This document shows, piece after piece, positions 32,600 through 46,149 of a DNA stretch of 64,000 nt (position 1 is its first letter; every line of letters begins with the position of its first letter). The DNA lies in NCBI GenBank assembly GCA_911728455.2, contig OU452225.1, forward strand, positions 15,722,731-15,786,730, written 5' to 3'. This DNA is from Marthasterias glacialis. Its lineage: Eukaryota; Echinodermata; Asteroidea; Forcipulatida; Asteriidae. The position numbers and the translations under genes were made by a program. The notes beneath the pieces were generated by a model that did no database searches, was not told the DNA's origin, and was given only the letters and a program-made list of their open reading frames with translations.

Positions 32600-32790
32600 C
32601 CATAGATAACTGATGTTTTTACTCCCTGGCAGCTTCGTGCACTAAAGTCCCATTGAAGATGCTTTTGAAGAGCATTCGGAGTATCTGGGCTTGCTCGTGG
32701 TTTCAGGCTAAAGATGCAGCATGGCCGTTAAAGTTTGATTTTCAGATGCAAGACAACTTAAGCTAATTGCAGGTAAAATGATTCTGTCTA
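32600..32790 (+). repeat. Exon-like module, copy D
   Basis: It carries TACTCCCTGGCAG (acceptor-like), AAGTCCCATTGAAGATGC, GGTTTCAGGCTAAAGATGC, AGTTTGATTTTCAGATGCAAG and GCAG/GTAAAATG in the same order as modules A-C, with several frame changes. It follows the SINE tail within about 15 bp. Confidence 0.58.
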
Positions 32791-33633
32791 TCATTATGAT
32801 TTAATTACGTCTTGCATTATTCTGTCTAAAACATAATTGGAGTTGCTTGTTCTTTTTTTAAATACATTTATATAATGTGCGTTTGAAAATTTTCGGGGAC
32901 GCGCGCAATTCAAATCCATCATTATTATTACAACTATCAATATTAATAGTGATATTTGAAAAATCGACACAAATTTAAATATTGATTGTTGGCCCATAAT
33001 TATAAAAATCAACCTAACCCCCCCCCCCCATCCGCGCCCCCAGGTTGAAATTTTAGATTTGTTATCAAAATGTCCGAGTCGAATTGACGCTACCAGGCGA
33101 AGCGGGCAGCTGAACTGACGCCACAGAATCTCACTTGGCTTAAAATTTTGCCCACACAAAACTGAAAACAAAAATTATGAAATGGTGAAAGAGTCGACAT
33201 GTAACCCCCCGCCCCACCCTTGCAAAGTGTTAAGTTTTTGACCCCAAAAAATAACGCTAGCAATAAAGAGTGCCCCTCCACCGGATATGGTAATTTTCAT
33301 CACGATATATAGCCCCACAACTTTGAACCAAAATTGCCGCCATATCTGGCAGCCAACTTCGATTTTGTATTTTCAGCCTGTTATTAGGGGCGAATATCTA
33401 TCTTTTTCTTAACATTAGAATAGTTTCAGCATTGTAAATTCTTCCTTGTCAGACCGAAATAATACTTAAGATTTTTTCAACCAAGCCTTATCAATGCTCC
33501 CGATCTCTGAAAATTTTGTTTTTTTAGTGAACAAAACAAACAAACAGTCAATCGTTTTTCAACGAAAATGGGATACATTAGTGGATTATACCGCTATCTT
33601 CGGATATTAAAGTCATTAAATTAGGTTGAAATG
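32791..33633. other. Unassigned sequence before the large satellite
   Basis: No gene is supported. It has a poly-C run at 33017-33029. Overlapping minus-strand frames at 32794-33281 show no domain. Confidence 0.4.
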
Positions 33634-34542
33634 AAAATATTGCAAATTTACCCCTTGCCCACACACCCCTTTTGAAAAGTGGTTTTCATGGAATCAGTCG
33701 ATGCGGGCGGCTCTGCTGAGACGTGTCCAACAAACTAGAGGTGCCAACTCGCGTTATTTCGGGAGCTAGCGAGCTTTTTCGGCCATCTTGATGACGTCAG
33801 AGTTGACCTAAATCTTGCTTTTTGGCCAAATATTGCGAATTGACCCCATCCCCACACACAAACCCTCTTCAGTGATGTCTACTCTATCAATTTCTATCAT
33901 AAAATCACATCAAATTTTTTTGACCAAAATGGCGAGTGTGAGAAATTTCAATTTTTTGACCCCTTTTGAAAAGTGGTCTTCATGGAATCAGTCGATGCGG
34001 GTGGCTCTGCTGAGACGTGTCCAACAAACTAGAGGTCCCAGCTCGCGTTATTTCGGGAGCTAGCGAGCTTTTTTGGCCATCTTGATGACGTCAGAGTTGA
34101 CCTAAATATTGCTATTTGGCCAAATATTGCGAATTGACCCCATCCCCACACACAAACCCTCTTCAGTGATGTCTACTCTATCAATTTCTATCATAAAATC
34201 GCATAAAATTTTTTTGACCAAAATGGCGAGTGCTCACAGGGAGCTCCCTGTGAGAAATTTCAATTTTTTGACCCCTTTTGTGAAAGTGGTTTTTCATGGA
34301 ATCAGTCGATGTGGGCGGCTCTGCTGAGAGGTGTCCAACAAACTAGAGGTCCCAACTCGCGTTATTTCGGGAGCTAGCGAGCTTTTTCGGCCATCTTGAT
34401 GACGTCAGAATTGACCTAAATATTGCTATTTGCCCAAATATTGCGAATTGACCCCTTCCCCACACACAAACCCTCTTCAGTGATATCTACTCTATCAATT
34501 TCTGTCATAAAATCGCATAAAATTTTTTTGACCAAAATGGCG

Positions 34543-34568
34543 GGTGCTCACAGGGAGCTCCCTGTGAG
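34543..34568. promoter_or_regulatory. Perfect 22-bp palindrome, one example of the array-wide motif
   Basis: The half CTCACAGGGAG is followed directly by its reverse complement CTCCCTGTGAG, centred on AGCT. Nearly every unit carries it unchanged. Exceptions that I saw: the first full unit (about 33938) lacks 18 bp of it, and single-base changes occur at about 39219, 40168, 46073 and 63487. It could extrude as a cruciform or bind a dimeric protein. No function is shown. Confidence 0.8.
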
Positions 34569-34711
34569 AAATTTCAATTTTTTGACCCCTTTTGAAAAGT
34601 GGTTTTCATGGAATCAGTCGATGCGGGCGGCTCTGCTGAGACGTGTCCAACAAACTAGAGGTCCCAGCTCGCGTTATTTCGGGAGCTAGCGAGCTTTTTC
34701 GGCCATCTTGA

Positions 34712-34736
34712 TGACGTCAGAGTTGACCTAAATATT
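34712..34736. promoter_or_regulatory. CRE palindrome next to a ROR-type half-site, one example of the array-wide motif
   Basis: TGACGTCA, the consensus full CRE bound by CREB/ATF-type bZIP proteins, is followed after a few bases by TGACCTAAATA. Read on the other strand this is TATTTAGGTCA, a match to the ROR/Rev-erb monomer site. The pair recurs in most units. About seven units have a 2-bp deletion giving TTGAGACGTCA (for example 44046, 45911, 46532, 47776), and one reads GACGGCA (48402), which break the CRE. Binding is inference from consensus. Confidence 0.6.
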
Positions 34737-37700
34737 GCTATTTGGCCGAATATTGCGAATTGACCCCATCCCCACACACAAAACCTCTTCAGTGATGTCT
34801 ACTCTATCAATTTCTATCATAAAATCGCATAAAATTTTTTTGACCAAATGGGCGAGTGCTCACAGGGAGCTCCCTGTGAGAAATTTTAAATTTTTGACCC
34901 CTTTTGAAAAGTGGTTTTCACGGAATCAGTGGATGCGGGCGGCTCTTCCGAGACGTGTCCAACAAACTAGAGGTCCCGACTCGCGTTATTTCGGGAGCTA
35001 GCGAGCTTTTTCGGCCATCTTGATGACGTCAGAGTTGACCTAAATATTGCTATTTGGCCAAATATTGCGAATTGACCCCTTCCCCACACACAAACCCTCT
35101 TCAGTGATATCTACTCTATCAATTTCTGTCATAAAATCGCATAAAATTTTTTTTGACGAAAATTGCCAGTGCTCACAGGGAGCTCCCTGTGAGAAATTTT
35201 AATTTTTGACCCCTTTTGAAAAGTGGTTTTCATGGAATCAGTGGATGCGGGCGGCTCTTCCGAGACGTGTCCAACAAACTAGAGGTCCCAACTCGCGTTA
35301 TTTCGGGAGCTAGCGAGCTTTTTCGGCCATCTTGATGACGTCAGAGTTGACCTAAATATTGCTATTTGGCCAAATATTGCGAATTGACCCCTTCCCCACA
35401 CACAAACCCTCTTCAGTGATATCTACTCTATCAATTTCTGTCATAAAATCGCATAAAAATTTTTTGACCAAAATGGCGGGTGCTCACAGGGAGCTCCCTG
35501 TGAGAAATTTTAATTTTTGACCCCTTTTGAAAAGTGGTTTTCATGGAATCAGTGGATGCGGGCGGCTCTTCCGAGACGTGTCCAACAAACTAGAGGTCCC
35601 AACTCGCGTTATTTCGGGAGCTAGCGAGCTTTTTCGGCCATCTTGATGACGTCAGAATTGACCTAAATATTGCTATTTGGCCAAATATTGCGAATTGACC
35701 CCTTCCCCACACACAAACCCTCTTCAGTGATATCTACTCTATCAATTTCTGTCATAAAATCGCATAAAATTTTTTTGACCAAAATGGCGGGTGCTCACAG
35801 GGAGCTCCCTGTGAGAAATTTTAATTTTTGACCCTTTTTGAAAAGTGGTTTTCATGGAATCAGTGGATGCGGGCGGCTCTTCCGAGACGTGTCTAACAAA
35901 CTAGAGGTCCCGACTCGCGTTATTTCGGGAGCTAGCCAGCTTTTTCGGCCTTCTTGATGACGTCAGAGTTGACCTAAATATTGCTATTTGGCCAAATATT
36001 GCGAATTGACCCCTTCCCCACACACAAACCCTCTTCAGTGATATCTACTCTATCAATTTCTGTCATAAAATCGCATAAAATTTTTTTGACCAAAATTGCC
36101 AGTGCTCACAGGGAGCTCCCTGTGAGAAATTTGTAATTTTTGACCCCTTTTGAAAAGTGGTTTTCATGGAATCAGTGGATGCGGGCGGCTCTTCCGAGAC
36201 GTGTCTAACAAACTAGAGGTCCCGACTCGCGTTATTTCGGGAGCTAGCGAGCTTTTTCGGCCATCTTGATGACGTCAGAGTTGACCTAAATATTGCTATT
36301 TGGCCAAATATTGCGAATTGACCCCATCCCCACACACAAACCCTCTTCGGTGATGTCTACTTTATCAATTTCTATCATAAAATCGCATAAATTTTTTTTG
36401 ACCAAATGGGAGAGTGCTCACAGGGAGCTCCCTGTGAGAAATTTTAAATTTTTGACCCCTTTTGAAAAGTGCTTTTCACGGAATCAGTCGATGCGGGCGG
36501 CTCTGCTGAGACGTGTCCAACAAACTAGAGGTCCCAACTCGCGTTATTTCGGGAGCTAGCGAGCTTTTTCGGCCATCTTGATGACGTCAGAGTTGACCTA
36601 AATATTGCTATTTGGCCAAATATTGCGAATTGACCCCATCCCCACACACAAACCCTCTTCAGTGATGTCTACTCTATCAATTTCTATCATAAAATCGCAT
36701 CAAATGTTTTTGACCAAAATGGCGGGTGCTCACAGGGAGCTCCCTGTGAGAAATTTCAATTTTTTGACCCCTTTTGAAAAGTGGTCTTCATGGAATCAGT
36801 GGATGCGGGCGGCTCTGCCGAGACGTGTCCAACAAACTAGAGGTCCCAACTCGCGTTATTTCGGGAGCTAGCCAGCTTTTTCGGCCTTCTTGATGACGTC
36901 AGAGTTGACCTAAATATTGCTATTTGGCCAAATATTGCGAATTGACCCCTTCCCCACACACAAACCCTCTTCAGTGATATCTACTCTATCAATTTCTGTC
37001 ATAAAATCGCATAAAATTCTTTTGACCAAAATGGCGGGTGCTCACAGGGAGCTCCCTGTGAGAAATTTTAATTTTTGACCCCTTTTGAAAAGTGGTTTTC
37101 ATGGAATCAGTGGATGCGGGCGGCTCTTCCGAGACGTGTCCAACAAACTAGAGGTCCCAACTCGCGTTATTTCGGGAGCTAGCGAGCTTTTTCGGCCATC
37201 TTGATGACGTCAGAATTGACCTAAATATTGCTATTTGCCCAAATATTGCGAATTGACCCCTTCACCACACACAAACCCTCTTCAGTGATATCTACTCTAT
37301 CAATTTCTGTCATAAAATCGCAAAAAAAAATTTTGACCAAAATGGCGGGTGCTCACAGGGAGCTCCCTGTGAGAAATTTTAATTTTTGACCCTTTTTGAA
37401 AAGTGGTTTTCATGGAATCAGTGGATGCGGGCGGCTCTTCCGAGACGTGTCCAACAAACTAGAGGTCCCAACTCGCGTTATTTCGGGAGCTAGCCAGCTT
37501 TTTCGGCCTTCTTGATGACGTCAGAGTTGACCTAAATATTGCTAGTTTGCCAAATATTGCGAATTGACCCCTTCCCCACACACAAACCCTCTTCAGTGAT
37601 ATCTACTCTATCAATTTCTGTCATAAAATCTCATAAAATTTTTTTGACCAAAATTGCCAGTGCTCACAGGGAGCTCCCTGTGAGAAATTTTAATTTTTGA

Positions 37701-40700
37701 CCCCTTTTGAAAAGTGGTTTTCATGGAATCAGTGGATGCGGGCGGCTCTTCCGAGACGTGTCCAACAAACTAGAGGTCCCAACTCGCGTTATTTCGGGAG
37801 CTAGCGAGCTTTTTCGGCCATCTTGATGACGTCAGAGTTGACCTAAATATTGCTATTTGGCCAAATATTGCGAATTGACCCCTTCCCCACACACAAACCC
37901 TCTTCAGTGATATCTACTCTATCAATTTCTGTCATAAAATCGCATAAAAATTTTTTGACCAAAATTGCCAGTGCTCACAGGGAGCTCCCTGTGAGAAATT
38001 TTAATTTTTGACCCCTTTTGAAAAGTGGTTTTCATGGAATCAGTGGATGCGGGCGGCTCTTCCGAGACGTGTCCAACAAACTAGAGGTCCCAACTCGCGT
38101 TATTTCGGGAGCTAGCGAGCTTTTTCGGCCATCTTGATGACGTCAGAATTGACCTAAATATTGCTATTTGCCCAAATATTGCGAATTGACCCCTTCCCAA
38201 CACACAAACCCTCTTCAGTGATATCTACTCTATCAATTTCTGTCATAAAATCGCATAAAAATTTTTTGACCAAAATGGCGGGTGCTCACAGGGAGCTCCC
38301 TGTGAGAAATTTTAATTTTTGACCCTTTTTGAAAAGTGGTTTTCATGGAATCAGTGGATGCGGGCGGCTCTTCCGAGACGTGTCCAACAAACTAAAGGTC
38401 CCAACTCGCGTTATTTCGGGAGCTAGCGAGCTTTTTCGGCCATCTTGATGACGTCAGAATTGAACTAAATATTGCTATTTGCCCAAATATTGCGAATTGA
38501 CCCCTTCCCCACACACAAACCCTCTTCAGTGATATCTACTCTAACAATTTCTGTCATAAAATCGCATAAAATTTTTTTGACCAAAATGGCGGGTGCTCAC
38601 AGGGAGCTCCCTGTGAGAAATTTTAATTTTTGACCCTTTTTGAAAAGTGGTTTTCATGGAATCAGTGGATGCGGGCGGCTCTTCCGAGACGTGTCCAACA
38701 TACTAGAGGTCCCAACTCGCGTTATTTCGGGAGCTAGCGAGCTTTTTCGGCCATCTTGATGACGTCAGAATTGACCTAAATATTGCTATTTGGCCAAATA
38801 TTGCGAATTGACCCCTTCCCCACACACAAACCCTCTTCAGTGATATCTACTCTATCAATTTCTGTCATAAAATCGCATAAAAATTTTTTGACCAAAATGG
38901 CGGGTGCTCACAGGGAGCTCCCTGTGAGAAATTTTAATTTTTGACCCTTTTTGAAAAGTGGTTTTCATGGAATCAGTGGATGCGGGCGGCTCTTCCGAGA
39001 CGTGTAAAACAAACTAAAGGTCCCAACTCGTGTTATTTCGGGAGCTAGCGAGCTTTTTCGGCCATCTTGATGACGTCAGAATTGACCTAAATATTGCTAT
39101 TTGCCCAAATATTGCGAATTGACCCCTTCCCCACACACAAACCCTCTTCAGTGATATCTACTCTATCAATTTCTGTCATAAAATCGCATAAAATTTTTTT
39201 TGACCAAAATGGCGGGTGCTTACAGGGAGCTCCCTGTGAGAAATTTTAATTTTTGACCTTTTTTGAAAAGTGGTTTTCATGGAATCAGTGGATGCGGGCG
39301 GCTCTTCCGAGACGTGTCCAACAAACTAGAGGTCCCAACTCGCGTTATTTCGGGAGCTAGCGAGCTTTTTCGGCCATCTTGATGACGTCAGAATTGACCT
39401 AAATATTGCTATTTGCCCAAATATTGCGAATTGACCCCTTCCCCACACACAAACCCTCTTCAGTGATATCTACTCTATCAATTTCTGTCATAAAATCGCA
39501 TAAAATTTTTTTGACCAAAATGGCGGGTGCTCACAGGGAGCTCCCTGTGAGAAATTTTAATTTTTGACCCTTTTGAAAAGTGGTTTTCATGGAATCATTG
39601 GATGCGGGCGGCTCTTCCGAGACGTGTCCAACAAACTAGAGGTCCCAACTCGCGTTATTTCGGGAGCTAGCGAGCTTTTTCGGCCATCTTGATGACGTCA
39701 GAATTGACCTAAATATTGCTATTTGCCCAAATATTGCGAATTGACCCCTTCCCCACACACAAACCCTCTTCAGTGATATCTACTCTATCAATTTCTGTCA
39801 TAAAATCGCATAAATTTTTTTTGACCAAAATGGCGGGTGCTCACAGGGAGCTCCCTGTGAGAAATTTTAATTTTTGACCCTTTTTGAAAAGTGGTTTTCA
39901 TGGAATCAGTGGATGCGGGCGGCTCTTCCGAGACGTGTCCAACAAACTAGAGGTCCCAACTCGCGTTATTTCGGGAGCTAGCGAGCTTTTTCGGCCATCT
40001 TGATGACGTCAGAATTGACCTAAATATTGCTATTTGCCCAAATATTGCGAATTGACCCCTTCCCCACACACAAACCCTCTTCAGTGATATCTACTCTATC
40101 AATTTCTGTCATAAAATCGCATAAAATTTTTTTGACCAAAATGGCGGGTGCTCACAGGGAGCTCCCTATGAGAAATTTTAATTTTTGACCCTTTTTGAAA
40201 AGTGGTTTTCATGGAATCAGTGGATGCGGGCGGCTCTTCCGAGACGTGTCCAACATACTAGAGGTCCCAACTCGCGTTATTTCGGGAGCTAGCGAGCTTT
40301 TTCGGCCATCTTGATGACGTCAGAATTGACCTAAATATTGCTATTTGGCCAAATATTGCGAATTGACCCCTTCCCCACACACAAACCCTCTTCAGTGATA
40401 TCTACTCTACTATCAATTTCTGTCATAAAATCGCATAAAATTTTTTTGACCAAAATGGCGGGTGCTCACAGGGAGCTCCCTGTGAGAAATTTTAATTTTT
40501 GACCCTTTTTGAAAAGTGGTTTTCATGGAATCAGTGGATGCGGGCGGCTCTTCCGAGACGTGTCCAACAAACTAAAGGTCCCAACTCGTGTTATTTCGGG
40601 AGCTAGCGAGCTTTTTCGGCCATCTTGATGACGTCAGAATTGACCTAAATATTGCTATTTGCCCAAATATTGCGAATTGACCCCTTCCCCACACACAAAC

Positions 40701-42899
40701 CCTCTTCAGTGATATCTACTCTATCAATTTCTGTCATAAAATCGCATAAAATTTTTTTTGACCAAAATGGCGGGTGCTCACAGGGAGCTCCCTGTGAGAA
40801 ATTTTAATTTTTGACCCTTTTGAAAAGTGGTTTTCATGGAATCATTGGATGCGGGCGGCTCTTCCGAGACGTGTCCAACAAACTAGAGGTCCCAACTCGC
40901 GTTATTTCGGGAGCTAGCGAGCTTTTTCGGCCATCTTGATGACGTCAGAATTGACCTAAATATTGCTATTTGCCCAAATATTGCGAATTGACCCCTTCCC
41001 CACACACAAACCCTCTTCAGTGATATCTACTCTATCAATTTCTGTCATAAAATCGCATAAATTTTTTTTGACCAAAATGGCGGGTGCTCACAGGGAGCTC
41101 CCTGTGAGAAATTTTAATTTTTGACCCCCTTTGAAAAGTGGTTTTCATAGAATCAGTGGATGCGGGCGGCTCTTCCGAGACGTGTCCAACAAACTAGAGG
41201 TCCCAACTCGCGTTATTTCGGGAGCTAGCGAGCTTTTTCGGCCATCTTGATGACGTCAGAATTGACCTAAATATTGCTATTTGCCCAAATATTGCGAATT
41301 GACCCCTTCCCCACACACAAACCCTCTTCAGTGATATCTACTCTATCAATTTCTGTCATAAAATCGCATAAAAATTTTTTGACCAAAATGGCGGGTGCTC
41401 ACAGGGAGCTCCCTGTGAGAAATTTTAATTTTTGACCCCCTTTGAAAAGTGGTTTTCACAGAATCAGTGGATGCGGGCGGCTCTTCCGAGACGTGTCCAA
41501 CAAACTAGAGGTCCCAACTCGCGTTATTTCGGGAGCTAGCGAGCTTTTTCGGCCATCTTGATGACGTCAGAATTGACCTAAATATTGCTATTTGCCCAAA
41601 TATTGCAAATTGACCCCTTCCCCACACACAAACCCTCTTCAGTGATATCTACTCTATCAATTTCTGTCATAAAATCGCATAAAATTTTTTTGACCAAAAT
41701 GGCGGGTGCTCACAGGGAGCTCCCTGTGAGAAATTTTAATTTTTGACCCTTTTTGAAAAGTGGTTTTCATGGAATCAGTGGATGCGGGCGGCTCTTCCGA
41801 GACGTGTCCAACAAACTAGAGGTCCCAACTCGCGTTATTTCGGGAGCTAGCGAGCTTTTTCGGCCATCTTGATGACGTCAGAATTGACCTAAATATTGCT
41901 ATTTGCCCAAATATTGCGAATTGACCCCTTCCTCACACACAAACCCTCTTCAGTGATATCTACTCTATCAATTTCTGTCATAAAATCGCATAAAATTTTT
42001 TTGACAAAAATGGCGGGTGCTCACAGGGAGCTCCCTGTGAGAAATTTTAATTTTTTGACCCTTTTTGAAAAGTGGTTTTCATGGAATCAGTGGATGCGGG
42101 CGGCTCTTCCGAGACGTGTCCAACAAACTAGAGGTCCCAACTCGCGTTATTTCGGGAGCTAGCGAGCTTTTTCGGCCATCTTGATGACGTCAGAATTGAC
42201 CTAAATATTGCTATTTGCCCAAATATTGCGAATTGACCCCTTCCCCACACACAAACCCTCTTCAGTGATATCTACTCTATCAATTTCTGTCATAAAATCG
42301 CATAAAATTTTTTTGACCAAAATGGCGGGTGCTCACAGGGAGCTCCCTGTGAGAAATTTTAATTTTTGACCCTTTTTGAAAAGTGGTTTTCATGGAATCA
42401 GTGGATGCGGGCGGCTCTTCCGAGACGTGTCCAACAAACTAGAGGTCCCAACTCGCGTTATTTCGGGAGCTAGCGAGCTTTTTCGGCCATCTTGATGACG
42501 TCAGAATTGACCTAAATATTGCTATTTGCCCAAATATTGCGAATTGACCCCTTCCCCACACACAAACCCTCTTCAGTGATATCTACTCTATCAATTTCTG
42601 TCATAAAATCGCATAAAATTTTTTTGACCAAAATGGCGGGTGCTCACAGGGAGCTCCCTGTGAGAAATTTTAATTTTTGACCCTTTTTGAAAAGTGGTTT
42701 TCATGGAATCAGTGGATGCGGGCGGCTCTTCCGAGACGTGTCCAACAAACTAGAGGTCCCAACTCGCGTTATTTCGGGAGCTAGCGAGCTTTTTCGGCCA
42801 TCTTGATGACGTCAGAATTGACCTAAATATTGCTATTTGCCCAAATATTGCGAATTGACCCCTTCACCACACACAAACCCTCTTCAGTGATATCTACTC

Positions 42900-45800
42900 T
42901 ATCAATTTCTGTCATAAAATCGCCTAAATTTTGTTTGACCAAAATGGCGGGTGCTCACAGGGAGCTCCCTGTGAGAAATTTTAATTTTTGACCCTTTTTG
43001 AAAAGTGGTTTTCATGGAATCAGTGGATGCGGGCGGCTCCTCCGAGACGTGTCCAACAAACTAGAGGTCCCAACTCGCGTTATTTCGGGAGCTAGCGAGC
43101 TTTTTCGGCCATCTTGATGACGTCAGAATTGACCTAAATATTGCTATTTGCCCAAATATTGCGAATTGACCCCTTCCCCACACACAAACCCTCTTCAGTG
43201 ATATCTACTCTATCAATTTCTGTCATAAAATCGCATAAAATTTTTTTGACCAAAATGGCGGGTGCTCACAGGGAGCTCCCTGTGAGAAATTTTAATTTTT
43301 GACCCTTTTTGAAAAGTGGTTTTCATGGAATCAGTGGATGCGGGCGGCTCTTCCGAGACGTGTCCAACAAACTAGAGGTCCCAACTCGCGTTATTTCGGG
43401 AGCTAGCCAGCTTTTTCGGCCATCTTGATGACGTCAGAATTGACCTAAATATTGCTATTTGCCCAAATATTGCGAATTGACCCCTTCCCCACACACAAAC
43501 CCTCTTCAGTGATATCTACTCTATCAATTTCTGTCATAAAATCGCATAAAAATTTTTTGACCAAAATGGCGGTTGCTCACAGGGAGCTCCCTGTGAGAAA
43601 TTTTAATTTTTGACCCTTTTTGAAAAGTGGTTTTCATGGAATCAGTGGATGCGGGCGGCTCTTCCGAGACGTGTCCAACAAACTAGAGGTCCCAACTCGC
43701 GTTATTTCGGGAGCTAGCGAGCTTTTTCGGCCATCTTGATGACGTCAGAATTGACCTAAATATTGCTATTTGCCCAAATATTGCGAATTGACCCCTTCCC
43801 CACACACAAACCCTCTTCAGTGATATCTACTCTATCAATTTCTGTCATAAAATCGCATAAAATTTTTTTGACCAAAATGGCGGGTGCTCACAGGGAGCTC
43901 CCTGTGAGAAATTTTAATTTTTGACCCTTTTTGAAAAGTGGTTTTCATGGAATCAGTGGATGCGGGCGGCTCTTCCGAGACGTGTCCAACAAACTAGAGG
44001 TCCCAACTCGCGTTATTTCGGGAGCTAGCGAGCTTTTTCGGCCATCTTGAGACGTCAGAATTGACCTAAATATTGCTATTTGCCCAAATATTGCGAATTG
44101 ACCCCTTCCCCACACACAAACCCTCTTCAGTGATATTTACTCTATCAATTTCTGTCATAAAATCGCATAAAATTTTTTTGACCAAAATGGCGGGTGCTCA
44201 CAGGGAGCTCCCTGTGAGAAATTTTAATTTTTGACCCTTTTTGAAAAGTGGTTTTCATGGAATCAGTGGATGCGGGCGGCTCTTCCGAGACGTGTCCAAC
44301 AAACTAGAGGTCCCAACTCGCGTTATTTCGGGAGCTAGCGAGCTTTTTCGGCCATCTTGATGACGTCAGAATTGACCTAAATATTGCTATTTGCCCAAAT
44401 ATTGCGAATTGACCCCTTCCTCACACACAAACCCTCTTCAGTGATATCTACTCTATCAATTTCTGTCATAAAATCGCATAAAATTTTTTTGACCAAAATG
44501 GCGGGTGCTCACAGGGAGCTCCCTGTGAGAAATTTTAATTTTTTGACCCTTTTTGAAAAGTGGTTTTCATGGAATCAGTGGATGCGGGCGGCTCTTCCGA
44601 GACGTGTCCAACAAACTAGAGGTCCCAACTCGCGTTATTTCGGGAGCTAGCGAGCTTTTTCGGCCATCTTGATGACGTCAGAATTGACCTAAATATTGCT
44701 ATTTGCCCAAATATTGCGAATTGACCCCTTCCCCACACACAAACCCTCTTCAGTGATATCTACTCTATCAATTTCTGTCATAAAATCGCCTAAATTTTGT
44801 TTGACCAAAATGGCGGGTGCTCACAGGGAGCTCCCTGTGAGAAATTTTAATTTTTGACCCTTTTTGAAAAGTGGTTTTCATGGAATCAGTGGATGCGGGC
44901 GGCTCTTCCGAGACGTGTCCAACAAACTAGAGGTCCCAACTCGCGTTATTTCGGGAGCTAGCCAGCTTTTTCGGCCATCTTGATGACGTCAGAATTGACC
45001 TAAATATTGCTATTTGCCCAAATATTGCGAATTGACCCCTTCCCCACACACAAACCCTCTTCAGTGATATCTACTCTATCAATTTCTGTCATAAAATCGC
45101 ATAAAATTTTTTGACCAAAATGGCGGGTGCTCACAGGGAGCTCCCTGTGAGAAATTTTAATTTTTGACCCTTTTTGAAAAGTGGTTTTCATGGAATCAGT
45201 GGATGCGGGCGGCTCTTCCGAGACGTGTCCAACAAACTAGAGATCCCAACTCGCGTTATTTCGGGAGCTAGCCAGCTTTTTCGGCCATCTTGATGACGTC
45301 AGAATTGACCTAAATATTGCTATTTGCCCAAATATTGCGAATTGACCCCTTCCCCACACACAAACCCTCTTCAGTGATATCTACTCTATCAATTTCTGTC
45401 ATAAAATCGCATAAAATTTTTTTGACCAAAATGGCGGTTGCTCACAGGGAGCTCCCTGTGAGAAATTTTAATTTTTGACCCTTTTTGAAAAGTGGTTTTC
45501 ATGGAATCAGTGGATGCGGGCGGCTCTTCCGAGACGTGTCCAATAAACTAGAGGTCCCAACTCGCGTTATTTCGGGAGCTAGCGAGCTTTTTCGGCCATC
45601 TTGATGACGTCAGAATTGACCTAAATATTGCTATTTGCCCAAATATTGCGAATTGACCCCTTCCCCACACACAAACCCTCTTCAGTGATATCTACTCTAT
45701 CAATTTCTGTCATAAAATCGCATAAAATTTTTTTGACCAAAATGGCGGGTGCTCACAGGGAGCTCCCTGTGAGAAATTTTAATTTTTGACCCTTTTTGAA

Positions 45801-46050
45801 AAGTGGTTTTCATGGAATCAGTGGATGCGGGCGGCTCTTCCGAGACGTGTCCAACAAACTAGAGGTCCCAACTCGCGTTATTTCGGGAGCTAGCGAGCTT
45901 TTTCGGCCATCTTGAGACGTCAGAATTGACCTAAATATTGCTATTTGCCCAAATATTGCGAATTGACCCCTTCCCCACACACAAACCCTCTTCAGTGATA
46001 TTTACTCTATCAATTTCTGTCATAAAATCGCATAAAATTTTTTTGACCAA
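42900..46050. repeat. Higher-order repeat of six satellite units (about 1865 bp)
   Basis: CGCCTAAATTTTG (42921 and 44787) and GGCGGTTGC (43569 and 45435) are 1866 bp apart. CTTGAGACGTC (44046 and 45911) and GATATTTACTC (44132 and 45997) are 1865 bp apart. The one-base change is explained by a shorter T-run in the unit near 45107. Confidence 0.85.
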
Positions 46051-46149
46051 AATGGCGGGTGCTCACAGGGAGCTCTCTGTGAGAAATTTTAATTTTTGAC
46101 CCCCTTTGAAAAGTGGTTTTCATAGAATCAGTGGATGTGGGCGGCTCTT

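Noticed and set aside
34423..34689. 88-codon frames in some 310-bp satellite units
   Set aside because: They open with TTG, and in most units a one-base change in a T-run breaks the frame. They are by-products of the satellite.
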